A program made the position numbers and the translations under genes. A DNA stretch of 18,317 nucleotides, taken from positions 1-18,317 of the forward strand of contig CBDUQI010000112.1 in the NCBI GenBank assembly GCA_965369325.1, given 5' to 3'. The stretch comes from CBDUQI01 sp965369325. Its GTDB lineage: Bacteria > Pseudomonadota > Gammaproteobacteria > Steroidobacterales > JBCBZW01. A model generated the notes under the pieces. It worked only from the letters and a program-made list of their open reading frames with translations, was not told the origin of the DNA and ran no database searches. Positions within the stretch are counted from its first letter, which is position 1. Every line of letters begins with the position of its first letter. Shown here piece after piece: positions 7,101 through 15,725 of this stretch.

Positions 7101-9122
7101 ATGCACGAGTCTGATTCCCCCAAAGCGTCCTTCGATCGGGCGATGACCTTCCTGCGTGGCGGTGATGCAGCGATGGCCGAGAAGATTTGCCGTCAGGCGC
7201 TGAACGCCTATCCGCGTGATGCGAATTTGTTATGTTTGCTGGGCGCCTCGCTGATTAAGCAGAACCGCGCGAAGGCAGCCGAGCACACGTTGTCGCGCGC
7301 CGTGCGCATGTTCAACGATTTTGCTCGCGCGCACGAGGGGCTGGCTGAGGCGTTGATTCTGCAGGGGCGCTTGCCAGAAGCACTGGAGTCGCTGGAACGG
7401 GCGTCTCAGTTGGAGCCGGGCAGTGCCTCCATCCGGCTCAAAACCGCCAAGGTACTGGACGGTCTGGGCCGCAACGATGAGGCAGACCAGGAGTTTGAAG
7501 CCTCCTTCGGTCTAACGCCGCACCGCGACGATCTGGTGCGCGGTTTGCGTCTTCAGCGGATGGGTAACATTCGCGACGCCGAGGCGATCTATCGCGAGGT
7601 GCTGCTAAAAGACCCGACCAATGTGGATGCGCTGCGTTTGGTGGCTGGCGTGGCCATGCGGGCCAAGCAGTGGGGAGACGCGGCGGTACTGCTGGAGCGG
7701 GCGCTTGAACTGGCCCCGGATTTCTTTCAAGGCTGGATGGATCTGGGGCTCGCGCGTCAGGAGCAGGATCAGATCGAGCAGGCGCTGGCGGCGTACGAGC
7801 ATGCCATCCGCCTGCAGCCGGATGCGGCTATTGCGTATGCTGCGGCCGGTACCAGCAATGCGATGTCGGGACGCCATGATGAGGCGATCCGGTTGTTTAA
7901 CGAGGCGGTGTCGCGCGACCCGGCCAATGCGGGCGCTCACACAGGTCTTGGTCATGTGCTCAAGACCGTTGGGCAGCAGACCCAGGCGATCGCCGCCTAC
8001 CGGCAGGCGGTTGAACACCATCCCGCTAATGGGGAGGCCTGGTGGAGCTTGGCCAACCTTAAGACCTTCCGGTTCGACGAGCCGGACCTTGAGGTGATGC
8101 GCGCGCAATTAGCTCGCGAGGAGGTCGGCCAGGAGCCGCGCACCAATCTGCAGTTTGCTCTGGCCAAGGCGCTGGAGGATCGCGGCGAGCACGATGCCGC
8201 CTTTGAGCACTACGCCGCCGGCAACGAGAATCGGCGCGCCCGCGAGACCTACGATCCGGTACAGACGGTGCAGTTGCACGATCAGATGATCGAGATATTC
8301 AACGCACAGTTTCTGGCTCACCGCGCAGGCGTCGGCGACCCCAGCCCGGCGCCGATATTCATCGTCGGGCTGCCAAGATCAGGCTCTACGTTGATCGAAC
8401 AAATACTGGCAAGTCATCCGCAGGTGGAAGGCACCCATGAGTTGCCGGACCTTGGACGGGTGGCGCGTGCGATGGGCGCGGCGCAGCCAGACCGCAAAGC
8501 CTACCCTAAGCTGGTGCCCAATCTTCAGCCTGAGCAGTTTGCCGAGATTGGCGCGCAGTACCTGCAACGCACGCAGCGGTATCGGGAGCAGGGCACGCCT
8601 CGTTTTACCGACAAACTGCCCAACAATTTTGCGCATATAGGGATGATTCAACTCATTCTGCCCAATGCGAAGATTATTGATGCGCGGCGCCACCCGTTGG
8701 ACAGCTGCCTTGGCAGCTTCAAGCAACTGTTCGCTCGGGGGCAGCCCTTTACCTACGATCTGTTCGAGCTGGGCGAGTTTTACATAGAGTACGACCGGCT
8801 GATGCATCACTGGGAGCAGGTGCTGCCCGGGCGGGTGTATCGGATTCAGTACGAGCACGTGGTGGGCGATCTTCAAGCGCAGGTGCGTGCGCTGCTTGAG
8901 TATTGTGAGTTGCCCTGGGATGAGGCCTGCCTACGGTTCCACGAGACGAACCGGGCGGTGAAAACCGCCAGTTCCGAGCAGGTGCGACAGCCAATTTACG
9001 CAAGCGCGCTGCATCGATGGCGGGCGTACGAGGCGCATCTGGAGCCGCTTATCGAGGTGCTCGAGCCACTGCTGCGGACACTGCCGGCGCAGTGGCAACC
9101 GGTGTCGCTGGCGCGTGACTGA
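7101..9122 (+). CDS. TPR-repeat sulfotransferase
   Basis: The product is 673 residues. Residues 5-330 are a run of tetratricopeptide repeats, seen as regular helical pairs such as AEKICRQALNAYPRDANLLCLLG and AIRLFNEAVSRDPANAGAH. Residues about 415-665 are a sulfotransferase domain. The 5'-phosphosulfate loop is GLPRSGSTL (423-431, Arg426 and the Gly-Ser-Thr contacting PAPS), and Glu447 in THELPDL occupies the place of the catalytic Glu of tyrosylprotein sulfotransferases. There is no signal peptide, so the enzyme probably works in the cytoplasm, transferring sulfate from PAPS to a peptide, protein or other hydroxyl acceptor recruited by the repeats. The acceptor is unknown. It starts 11 bp after the S9 peptidase stop, with a weak GGA ribosome binding site. 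The arrangement next to a TonB-dependent receptor suggests a substrate passing through the envelope, which is inference. Confidence 0.92.
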   Translation: MHESDSPKASFDRAMTFLRGGDAAMAEKICRQALNAYPRDANLLCLLGASLIKQNRAKAAEHTLSRAVRMFNDFARAHEGLAEALILQGRLPEALESLERASQLEPGSASIRLKTAKVLDGLGRNDEADQEFEASFGLTPHRDDLVRGLRLQRMGNIRDAEAIYREVLLKDPTNVDALRLVAGVAMRAKQWGDAAVLLERALELAPDFFQGWMDLGLARQEQDQIEQALAAYEHAIRLQPDAAIAYAAAGTSNAMSGRHDEAIRLFNEAVSRDPANAGAHTGLGHVLKTVGQQTQAIAAYRQAVEHHPANGEAWWSLANLKTFRFDEPDLEVMRAQLAREEVGQEPRTNLQFALAKALEDRGEHDAAFEHYAAGNENRRARETYDPVQTVQLHDQMIEIFNAQFLAHRAGVGDPSPAPIFIVGLPRSGSTLIEQILASHPQVEGTHELPDLGRVARAMGAAQPDRKAYPKLVPNLQPEQFAEIGAQYLQRTQRYREQGTPRFTDKLPNNFAHIGMIQLILPNAKIIDARRHPLDSCLGSFKQLFARGQPFTYDLFELGEFYIEYDRLMHHWEQVLPGRVYRIQYEHVVGDLQAQVRALLEYCELPWDEACLRFHETNRAVKTASSEQVRQPIYASALHRWRAYEAHLEPLIEVLEPLLRTLPAQWQPVSLARD

Positions 9123-9491
9123 GCGCGATTCGCCGGCACGCCAGGCGCCAGCGGTGGTGAATTTTGGCCGATTGTCTAATACGCGCCAGCAGCGCGGCGG
9201 CGTTTGACATATTTCATCCTTGCGTTGCGCACTAGCAACAGAATGTCGGACCATTAAAGACTTGATTGCGTTGATCTTGCGCTACGCAACGTGCGCGATG
9301 TTGCCGATCGTCCGCATGTCCTTGTATGGCGACAAAAAATAATAGTAGACTCGGACCAATTGTGGGTGCGGAGACTCGAGTGGAATCACTGGAGTGGCGG
9401 CCGCGAACACAATACCCGAGTAACGTGGACAACCCCTCACCCTGGGTGAGTCTGCGGCGAGAGAACAATACGAACGTAAGGTGGGTTGTCC
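9123..9491 (+). promoter_or_regulatory. Leader and intergenic region of the TonB-dependent receptor gene
   Basis: These roughly 370 bases carry no credible gene. TTGACA at 9203-9208 is a good -35 match, but no clear -10 follows at the right distance. Other items are a GTTGC-N6-GCAAC inverted repeat (9224-9239), TTGCG-CTA-CGCAA (9277-9289), an A/T-rich patch near 9332-9350 that could hold a -10, and a 15-bp palindrome at 9436-9450. The length and content suggest that the receptor has its own regulated promoter and a long leader. No known riboswitch was recognised. Confidence 0.4.
9436..9450. promoter_or_regulatory. 15-bp palindrome upstream of the TonB receptor, candidate operator
   Basis: CTCACCC and GGGTGAG are perfectly complementary around a central T. 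The site lies 41 nt before the preferred ATG, so it could be an operator or a short leader hairpin affecting translation. There is no T-run after it, so it is not a terminator. Confidence 0.4.
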
Positions 9492-11900
9492 ATGGCGGCA
9501 TTCGATACGACCAATACGGGTTCCATCCCGATGAAAAGTGCGCTGACGGTGGCTGTGTCAGCCGCGTTGGGCGGCCAGTACCAGCAGGCGCACGCCCAGG
9601 ATGGGGCCAGTTCCGGCGGCATCGAGGAAATCACCGTCACCGCGCGCAAGCGCGAAGAGAGCCTGCAGGATGTATCTGCCAGTGTTCAGGCGCTGACCGG
9701 CGATGATCTTAAGCGTCAGGGCCTGGTAAACATGGAAGACGTGATTCGCTTCCTACCAAGCGTCAATCACATCGGTGGCACTGCGGGCGCCAACAAAATT
9801 ATTTTCCGCGGCGTGTCGGACAACCCCGGCGCATTTATCGCAGCCTCTTCGGCGGCGCTGTATCTGGATGAGCAGCCGCTGACGCAGTTTTCGATAAACC
9901 CTGAGCCGCGCATGATTGACATTGAGCGTGTTGAAGCACTGGCCGGCCCGCAAGGCACGCTGTATGGCGACAGCTCTCAGTCCGGTACGCTCAGAATCAT
10001 CACCAACAAGCCAGACCCGACCGAGTTCGGCGGTAACGTGGACATGATGCTTCGCGCGGGCAGCGATTCGGAGGCCAGCTACGAAATCAGCGGCGTGCTG
10101 AACATGCCGATCGTGGAGGACAAGTTTGCAGTACGTCTGGTCGGTTTTAGTGCCACCGACGGTGGTTATATCGACAACGTGTTCGGTGTCTCACCGATGC
10201 TTGGCACCAAAGACAATTCCAGCGTCGTGCAGGATGACATCAACAGCGCTGACCATTACGGCGGGCGCCTCTCGGCCAAATGGTTCGTTAACGATACCTG
10301 GAGCGTTACCGGTACCTATGTGGCGCAGGTGTCAGAGGCAAACGCGCGCAACGATTACGACCCCACCGTGGGCGATCTGCAGACGGTTAAGTTCTACGAA
10401 GACAGACGCGACGATGACTGGTGGCAGACAGCGCTGACGCTGGATGGGCAGATCGGCAGTGTCGATGTGGTCTCGATTACCAGTTACTTCGAGCGCGACA
10501 TCGACTACGTCTTCGATCGCACCACCTACTCGGCCTACTTTAATTACATCTTCTGCGTGAACTACCAGTTTGGTGGCTATTGCTGGTCCGGGACCAATTT
10601 CTACGATCAGGATACGGTGGGTTACAACACGCTCAACCAGAAGAACGATCGCTTCACTCAGGAAATTCGCCTGTCACAGTCCACCGACAAGTATCGCTGG
10701 GTGCTGGGCGCGTTCTATGAGGATAAAAATGAGAACTGGGAGTACCGCGCGCGTACGCCGGAATTCCTGGACTCTTACGCCTTCAACAATTACTGGACTT
10801 ACTTCTATGCGCCTTCAGGCGTAGACCCCTCCTGGTGGTTGTCGGTGGATGACACCAGTTGGAAGCAGTGGGCCGTGTTCGGCAATTTCTCGTATGACTT
10901 TAACGAGAAAGTGTCCGCGGAGGTGGGCCTGCGCTACTTCGATCAGGAGCAGGACCGGACATACTTTGTCGACAAGCCGTTTATTGTTGCCGGCGCCTGG
11001 CCAGATGCTACGAACCCGGACGGTGGTAATAAGGATTTCGTGCCCAAGGCGTCCATTACCTACCGGTTTGACGATGAGCGCATGGTTTATGCGCTTTACT
11101 CCGAAGGCTTCCGTGCCGGCGGTGCCAATCGTAACCGCACGCCGTTTACGCAGTTCCCTCAGGCTTACGAGCCCGACCTGCTGAAGAACTATGAGATCGG
11201 TACTAAGACACGTTGGCTGGACAATCAGTTGCAGGTGAATGCGACGTTGTTCTACGGCAGTTGGGAGAACTACCAGATTGAGGTGATCGACCCCAGCTTC
11301 CAGCCCTGCGATGTCGGTGAAGTGCCAGAGGTTGACAGATGTGGCCAGCCGTTTCAGGTGCTGGTGGCGAACGTGGGTGATGCCGAGCAACTCGGTCTTG
11401 AGTTGGATGTGCGCGCGGCACCTAGTGATAGCCTGGATTTGGGCCTGAACCTGACCTATGTGCAGGCAGAGACGTCGCAAGACTTTGAGGTCACCACACT
11501 GGTGCCCAAGGGCACGCCGCTGCCGAATGTGCCGGAGCTTAAGTACAACGTCTTCGCACAGTACAACTGGCCGATTAATGCCATCGACGGTGGCGAGATG
11601 TACCTGCGGGCGCAGTACTCATGGCAAGACGACTCACGCAATCAGCTTGAGTCATTCGCGGTGCAGCCGGGCGTCTCCGGTGCGGCCACCTTTATCCAGG
11701 ACTCCTACGGCATCGGCGACATTAAGTTGGGCTTGCAGACGGATAACTGGACGGTGGAAGGATTTGTCAGCAATGTCACAGATGAGCGTGCAGAGCTGTT
11801 TAACTCAACCGGCTTCTTTGATGTGTTCTGGGACAAGCAGCGCGTAACGACCAACCGCCCGCGTGAGTTCGGCGTGCGCTTTACTTACAACTGGCAGTAA
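9492..11900 (+). CDS. TonB-dependent outer-membrane receptor
   Basis: The product is about 802 residues. The N-terminus carries a weak signal peptide (core ALTVAVSAALGG, probable cut after AHA). A TonB box follows in IEEITVTARKREESLQDV, then the plug domain (about 60-165), including DIERVEALAGPQGTLYGDSSQSGTLRI-type plug residues. The rest is a 22-strand-type barrel rich in alternating aromatic residues, ending FGVRFTYNWQ. The protein imports a ligand across the outer membrane using TonB energy. The barrel resembles receptors for carbohydrates or organic compounds more than classical siderophore receptors, but the ligand cannot be read from the sequence. Start choice: ATG 9492 has AAGGTGG (9478-9484) 7 nt upstream. 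TTG 9486 is too close to it, and ATG 9531 lacks a ribosome binding site although it would give a more ordinary MKSALTV signal peptide. A terminator follows directly. Confidence 0.93.
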   Translation: MAAFDTTNTGSIPMKSALTVAVSAALGGQYQQAHAQDGASSGGIEEITVTARKREESLQDVSASVQALTGDDLKRQGLVNMEDVIRFLPSVNHIGGTAGANKIIFRGVSDNPGAFIAASSAALYLDEQPLTQFSINPEPRMIDIERVEALAGPQGTLYGDSSQSGTLRIITNKPDPTEFGGNVDMMLRAGSDSEASYEISGVLNMPIVEDKFAVRLVGFSATDGGYIDNVFGVSPMLGTKDNSSVVQDDINSADHYGGRLSAKWFVNDTWSVTGTYVAQVSEANARNDYDPTVGDLQTVKFYEDRRDDDWWQTALTLDGQIGSVDVVSITSYFERDIDYVFDRTTYSAYFNYIFCVNYQFGGYCWSGTNFYDQDTVGYNTLNQKNDRFTQEIRLSQSTDKYRWVLGAFYEDKNENWEYRARTPEFLDSYAFNNYWTYFYAPSGVDPSWWLSVDDTSWKQWAVFGNFSYDFNEKVSAEVGLRYFDQEQDRTYFVDKPFIVAGAWPDATNPDGGNKDFVPKASITYRFDDERMVYALYSEGFRAGGANRNRTPFTQFPQAYEPDLLKNYEIGTKTRWLDNQLQVNATLFYGSWENYQIEVIDPSFQPCDVGEVPEVDRCGQPFQVLVANVGDAEQLGLELDVRAAPSDSLDLGLNLTYVQAETSQDFEVTTLVPKGTPLPNVPELKYNVFAQYNWPINAIDGGEMYLRAQYSWQDDSRNQLESFAVQPGVSGAATFIQDSYGIGDIKLGLQTDNWTVEGFVSNVTDERAELFNSTGFFDVFWDKQRVTTNRPREFGVRFTYNWQ

Positions 11901-11929
11901 ACGCAACCGGAAGTCACAAGCATCAAGCG

Positions 11930-11960
11930 AAAAAAGCAGCCCGAGTGGCTGCTTTTTTTT
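11930..11960. terminator. Bidirectional rho-independent terminator
   Basis: GCAGCC (11936-11941) pairs with GGCTGC (11947-11952) around a 5-nt loop. It is flanked by six A on the left and eight T on the right, so it works as an intrinsic terminator on both strands. It lies between the convergent ends of the TonB receptor gene and the methyltransferase gene and should serve both. Confidence 0.92.
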
Positions 11961-11979
11961 GCCCGGATAAGCCTGTGTG

Positions 11980-13491
11980 TCAGGCGCTGGATTCGGCCGG
12001 CTCAACAAAACCGCGACCGATAAACAAACGTACCGCAGGTAATAATTGCTTGGTAATCGCCGCCACATCCTGTGTTGCACCGGTAGCCTGGGCGAAGCGT
12101 GCGATGCACTCACGCAGGGTGCTCTGCCCGTCCAACTGATTTAGGAACGCCATCACCGGCACATCAACCTGTGCATCCATGATCAACCCGTTGGTCATCC
12201 TTAGCATGATGGTGTCGGTGCTCCAGCCACCGTCGTCGCGAGAGAATTGCTGCTCGAGTTTTACCTTGGGCGAGAGTCCCAGGCTGGCCTCAAGCAAGGT
12301 CTCATCATCGCTGCACAAGTCCAGAAAGTCGCACGCTGCAATGGCGTTTGCTACGGCCTCGCCGGCATCGGTTTCAATGTCGCCCGGATTGCTTTGTATT
12401 TGCAGCCAGTTGGGCGCCTCGCGTTTGCGCAAAGCAATCATGCCGGGGTGGATGGCATTGACCCGATGCTGATCAAAATACGCCAGCCACTGCCGGGTGT
12501 CGTCCTCACCCACCGCCTCGTCTTGGCCGTCCGGCGTGCTGTTTGCACGACGTGCGCGCAGGTCGGTTGAGCGCTGTGCGACATAGCTTGCAGTGTCCTG
12601 CGGCGGGCTGTGCAGTATCCATGCATCGCAACCTACGTCGGCCACCCATTCGGCCAGACGCGTGGGCCAGGGCTGCTCCTGTATTTCCACCCATTCACAC
12701 AACATCTGAAGGTAGCCGCCGGATTCCAGGTAACCCGGCGCGTTGCGCACCAGCAAGCGGCAAAACTCATCCAGCTCTAACGCATTGTCGCGGTACTCAA
12801 AATGCGTATCGGGCCCAATTACGAATGGTGGATTGGTGATGATCAGATCAAACTTGCGTCCGGCCACGGGATCAAACAGGTTGCCACGCCGGCACTCGAT
12901 GTTATTCAGGCCGTTCAGGCGGGCATTAAACTGCGTGTAGGCAATGGCTCGGGCGCTGATGTCTGTGGCAATCACCTGCTGCGCATGCCGGGCAGCAAAC
13001 AAAGCGTGGATGCCGCACCCGCAGCCAAGATCCAGTGCGTTGTCGAACGGCGTTCGCAGCGTAAGCCGGCGCAGAAAGTTGGCAGAGTGGGTGCTGGCCG
13101 GCAACACAAATTCGCTGGCCTGCGCCGTGCCCAGCAGCGAGAAGGCATCGGAGACAAACAGCATGTCATCCAGCGGGATCACCACCACAGTGGCGTACAT
13201 CTGGTGTTCGCGTACCTGCAACAGCCCGAGGTCCAGGCACAGCGAGACGATTGGCTGTGGCAATAGCTGGCGCGCGAGTGCGTTTTCCACTGACCGGCCC
13301 AACAGGAACAGCCGGATCAGCGTGTTGCGTGTGTTGGCCTCGCGCGTGCGGTGGATGACCTCCTGCATCTGCCGTGCGCCGGGCGGTTGGCTGGTGCCAA
13401 GTGTGCGGGTCAGCGCCTGCGGTGTGTATTTGCAGTGGGCAAAGAACTTGCGCAGGGCCGTGGCCTGTTCTTTATTGATGAGTTCGATCAT
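11980..13491 (-). CDS. Class I SAM-dependent methyltransferase with an extra C-terminal domain
   Basis: The product is 503 residues, read from ATG at 13491 (MIELINKEQATALRKF). Residues 1-130 form an N-terminal domain of helical look. The SAM-binding motif I is DLGCGCGIHALF (Asp154 onward). Asn220-Pro-Pro-Phe is the NPPF motif of the MTS/HemK-like class, which methylate planar nitrogens in bases or glutamine side chains. About 170 residues follow the catalytic fold (from roughly 335) and resemble a separate substrate or regulatory domain that I do not recognise. The substrate is unknown. The reading frame stays open far upstream (to 14190), but that part lies opposite the MetF-like gene and its translation looks like antisense noise. 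ATG 13491 has no strong ribosome binding site. The gene is convergent with the TonB receptor and divergent from the MetF-like gene. Confidence 0.85.
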   Translation of the reverse strand: MIELINKEQATALRKFFAHCKYTPQALTRTLGTSQPPGARQMQEVIHRTREANTRNTLIRLFLLGRSVENALARQLLPQPIVSLCLDLGLLQVREHQMYATVVVIPLDDMLFVSDAFSLLGTAQASEFVLPASTHSANFLRRLTLRTPFDNALDLGCGCGIHALFAARHAQQVIATDISARAIAYTQFNARLNGLNNIECRRGNLFDPVAGRKFDLIITNPPFVIGPDTHFEYRDNALELDEFCRLLVRNAPGYLESGGYLQMLCEWVEIQEQPWPTRLAEWVADVGCDAWILHSPPQDTASYVAQRSTDLRARRANSTPDGQDEAVGEDDTRQWLAYFDQHRVNAIHPGMIALRKREAPNWLQIQSNPGDIETDAGEAVANAIAACDFLDLCSDDETLLEASLGLSPKVKLEQQFSRDDGGWSTDTIMLRMTNGLIMDAQVDVPVMAFLNQLDGQSTLRECIARFAQATGATQDVAAITKQLLPAVRLFIGRGFVEPAESSA

Positions 13492-13699
13492 GGGCGGCTT
13501 GCTTGGAGCGCTGCTGAGCGTGAGTGCTGCCAGTGCGTATACCTTGTATGGTCGAGAACTGCAACGTGACCCAGGCAAATTGATGCGCGCTACTGTGGGC
13601 GATAAAGTGTCGGGGCGGTGAATGGGCGCGGCCCGGCATCGCGCATTTAACTTATCGCGCCGGTTGTGCGGCGCTGCGCGCAAACTTAAGGCAACGCTG
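13492..13699. promoter_or_regulatory. Divergent intergenic region between the methyltransferase and MetF-like genes
   Basis: About 200 bases lie between two start codons pointing away from each other, so both promoters should be here. I could not pick out a clear -35/-10 pair. TTAAGG at 13686-13691 provides the ribosome binding site of the MetF-like gene. Confidence 0.35.
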
Positions 13700-14623
13700 A
13701 TGGAAGCCACCCGATTGACCCACATTGAGATCAAATCGTTCCGCCGTGCGTTGCGCGAGAAAGACTTCGTGGTGACGGCCGAAGTGCCGTTTGATCCGTC
13801 GACCACGGCCGATACATTGCGCGAGCACGTGCAGGTGCTCGCCCCACACATCGATGCGCTGCAAGTAGGGGAAGATCGGATGGCGCAGGGCCGGATGGCG
13901 AGCCTGGCGGTAGCGGCGATTGTACTGGCGCAGGGCACCGATGTGGTGCTGCACTTAAGTTGTCGTGATCGCAATCGGATTGCGCTGCAGGGGGAGATAC
14001 TGGGCGCGGCGGCGCTCGGTGTTACCAGCCTCATCCCACACCGCGGGCGCAAGATGCCCGAGTCTCTCAAGGGGCAGGTAAAGGGCGTGTTCGACAGCAC
14101 ACCCACACAATTGATCGAAACCGCCAGACGACTCGGGCAGCAGGCCAGTCTGAGAGACGAGCAGGATTTTCTCGTCGGCTCGTTTGTCACGGTGCTGGAT
14201 CCCGGTGAGGACTGGCAGGCGGTAAACTTGAACGAGAAAATTACCGCCGGTGCACGGTTGCTGCAGACGCTGCCGTGCCTAAACCTGGCATTGCTGCAAC
14301 GCTACGCGGCGCGCCTGGTGGCGATGAAGATGCCGCATCGGGCATCGCTGCTGGTAGACGTGCCGCTAATGGACCACGCGGGTTTTGGGGAAACACTAAA
14401 ACGGGTCTATCCGGGCTCACCGTTGCCTGCTGGTGCGATCGAGCGGATGCGTTTAGCCTCGGATCCACGGGCGCAAGGCATTGGCCTGTGCGCTGAGGCG
14501 CTCAGCGTGTTGGCGAAAACGCCGGGGGTCAGTGGCGCGAACATTCTGTACAACGCGGATCCGCAGGCAGCGGTAGAGGCGTTGGCTCAGGCGGGCATCG
14601 GTGGCGGGGTGGCGGCAGGTTAA
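13700..14623 (+). CDS. MetF-fold protein, methylenetetrahydrofolate reductase-like
   Basis: The product is 307 residues, about the length of MetF. The TIM-barrel signature is clear: DFVVTAEVPFDP (Glu28, matching the position of the catalytic Glu of MetF), then LHLSCRDRNRIALQGEILGAAALGV (residues 84-108), split here into HLSCRDRNR and GEILGAAALGV. Known MetF enzymes reduce 5,10-methylene-THF to 5-methyl-THF with bound FAD. The segment after this normally reads Leu-x-Gly-Asp, where the Asp contacts folate. Here it reads PHRGRKMP (113-120), with Arg in that place, so folate binding may differ. It may be a divergent MetF paralogue from C1 metabolism rather than the housekeeping enzyme. I chose ATG 13700 because AAGG is 8 nt upstream and the conserved part starts soon after; the in-frame ATG 13622 would add a non-conserved 26 residues. 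The gene ends 22 bp before the opposing gene, with no visible terminator. Confidence 0.8.
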   Translation: MEATRLTHIEIKSFRRALREKDFVVTAEVPFDPSTTADTLREHVQVLAPHIDALQVGEDRMAQGRMASLAVAAIVLAQGTDVVLHLSCRDRNRIALQGEILGAAALGVTSLIPHRGRKMPESLKGQVKGVFDSTPTQLIETARRLGQQASLRDEQDFLVGSFVTVLDPGEDWQAVNLNEKITAGARLLQTLPCLNLALLQRYAARLVAMKMPHRASLLVDVPLMDHAGFGETLKRVYPGSPLPAGAIERMRLASDPRAQGIGLCAEALSVLAKTPGVSGANILYNADPQAAVEALAQAGIGGGVAAG

Positions 14624-14645
14624 CGCACGCTGGCGCCTGATGGGA

Positions 14646-15623
14646 TCACCTCACCGGCACCGCGTAGGGCCACACCTCCAGTCCGTGCACGGCGTTTCGG
14701 ATGTCGGTGGAGAAGTTCACCGAGAACACGCGCTGGCCACTGGCAAGATCAAACACGCTAACGGTTGACGGCGAGGAGCCGGCGGCGATGAGTTGATCGT
14801 CGATCACGCAGAGCCCGCGTCCGAAGCCCTGGCGGGCTAGATTTGAGTCGTCGGCGTCGGCAATCTGCAAGCGGGCGGGATCATATAACGGGAAGGCAAA
14901 GCGTTGCTCGCTACCGTCACGCGCGACATAGCGCAGATGGTCGGCGTCCGTGTCGTTGAACAACACCCCGCCGGCGAACAGACGTGCATTGTGCACGCCA
15001 GCTGGCAATTCCACCTGCATTGCCAGATGCAGTTCGCTGCCCAGGCCCACCAGCCCTCGGGTGCGCAATCCGGAAAAACACAGCCCCCCATCGTCGACCG
15101 TCACGTTGTTAATGTGTAGTTGGTTTCGCGGCGGTGGCCCGGTATCGGCGTTGGGGTTGTAGCGATGGGCCTGCCATTTGCCGTCAATCTTGGCCGCGTA
15201 CATGCCCCAGATGAACTCCCGTTTGTGCAGATCAAAGGCCAGGATGCTGTCGAACCCGGTGCTGGTTAAGTACAGCACGTCCCGATGCACGGCGATCTCA
15301 TGGCAGTGCTTAAGGTAGGGGTTGCGGTGCGAGCGCAGTTGGCGAAACTGCTGATCGTACACAAACAATTCGTCGCTGGCGGCGATGTACACGTTCTCAT
15401 CGTGAAACGCGACGCCGCGCAGACCACGATCCCAGCCGCGACCGGTCCAGTCGATGTCGGCGGTGTTCCAGTCCAGCATCTGGTGTATCGACTGCGTGGC
15501 AGGCACGATCAGGAACACGCCGCCGTGGCTCTGGCCCTGCTGTGCGCCACGCACGACGGAAGTGGCGATCAGCGGCGGCAGGTCTGCGATGGTGCGCGGT
15601 GTGTTGGTTTGGGCAGTGGACAT
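14646..15623 (-). CDS. Putative beta-propeller protein of unknown function
   Basis: The product is 325 residues with no signal peptide or membrane segment. Repeated short strand blocks of the form hydrophobic-D-x-x-hydrophobic (DENVYIAASDELFVYDQQF, DVLYLTSTGFDSILAFDLH, DDQLIAAGSSPSTVSVFDLASG) point to a beta-propeller of the NHL/WD-like kind. Conserved-looking patches are KHCHEIAVHRD, PPPRNQLHINNVTVDDGGLCFSG and GFGRGLCVIDD, the last resembling uncharacterised propeller families such as TIGR03032/DUF4915. That family link is from memory and uncertain. The protein may be a scaffold or an enzyme; the sequence does not say. ATG 15623 lacks a good ribosome binding site. It is the last gene of the minus-strand cluster, 102 bp after the methyltransferase-like gene. 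Confidence 0.75.
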   Translation of the reverse strand: MSTAQTNTPRTIADLPPLIATSVVRGAQQGQSHGGVFLIVPATQSIHQMLDWNTADIDWTGRGWDRGLRGVAFHDENVYIAASDELFVYDQQFRQLRSHRNPYLKHCHEIAVHRDVLYLTSTGFDSILAFDLHKREFIWGMYAAKIDGKWQAHRYNPNADTGPPPRNQLHINNVTVDDGGLCFSGLRTRGLVGLGSELHLAMQVELPAGVHNARLFAGGVLFNDTDADHLRYVARDGSEQRFAFPLYDPARLQIADADDSNLARQGFGRGLCVIDDQLIAAGSSPSTVSVFDLASGQRVFSVNFSTDIRNAVHGLEVWPYAVPVR

Positions 15624-15725
15624 GACTACGGACCCAGCTGAGATGCGGTGCTACGGTATAAGATTCCGACCCACCCGGCAATGCGCCCGCAAGCGGTAGC
15701 GGAAGCGAGATTCAGGGGCAGCACT

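Noticed and set aside
13490..13621. Short plus-strand peptide of 43 residues with a signal-peptide-like start (MGGLLGALLSVSAASA)
   Set aside because: It overlaps the start of the methyltransferase gene on the other strand, has a weak ribosome binding site, and its mature part is only about 27 residues with no recognised features. I judged it a chance frame.
13622..13699. Earlier ATG start for the MetF-like protein
   Set aside because: The extra 26 residues are not typical of the family, and the AAGG ribosome binding site points to ATG 13700.
13492..14190. Long upstream extension of the methyltransferase frame on the minus strand
   Set aside because: It lies antisense to the MetF-like gene, and its translation is Ser/Arg/Cys-rich without family features. 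The methyltransferase N-terminus starts sensibly at 13491.
14624..14645. Possible terminator between the convergent MetF-like and propeller genes
   Set aside because: The 22-bp gap has no GC-rich stem followed by a T-run.
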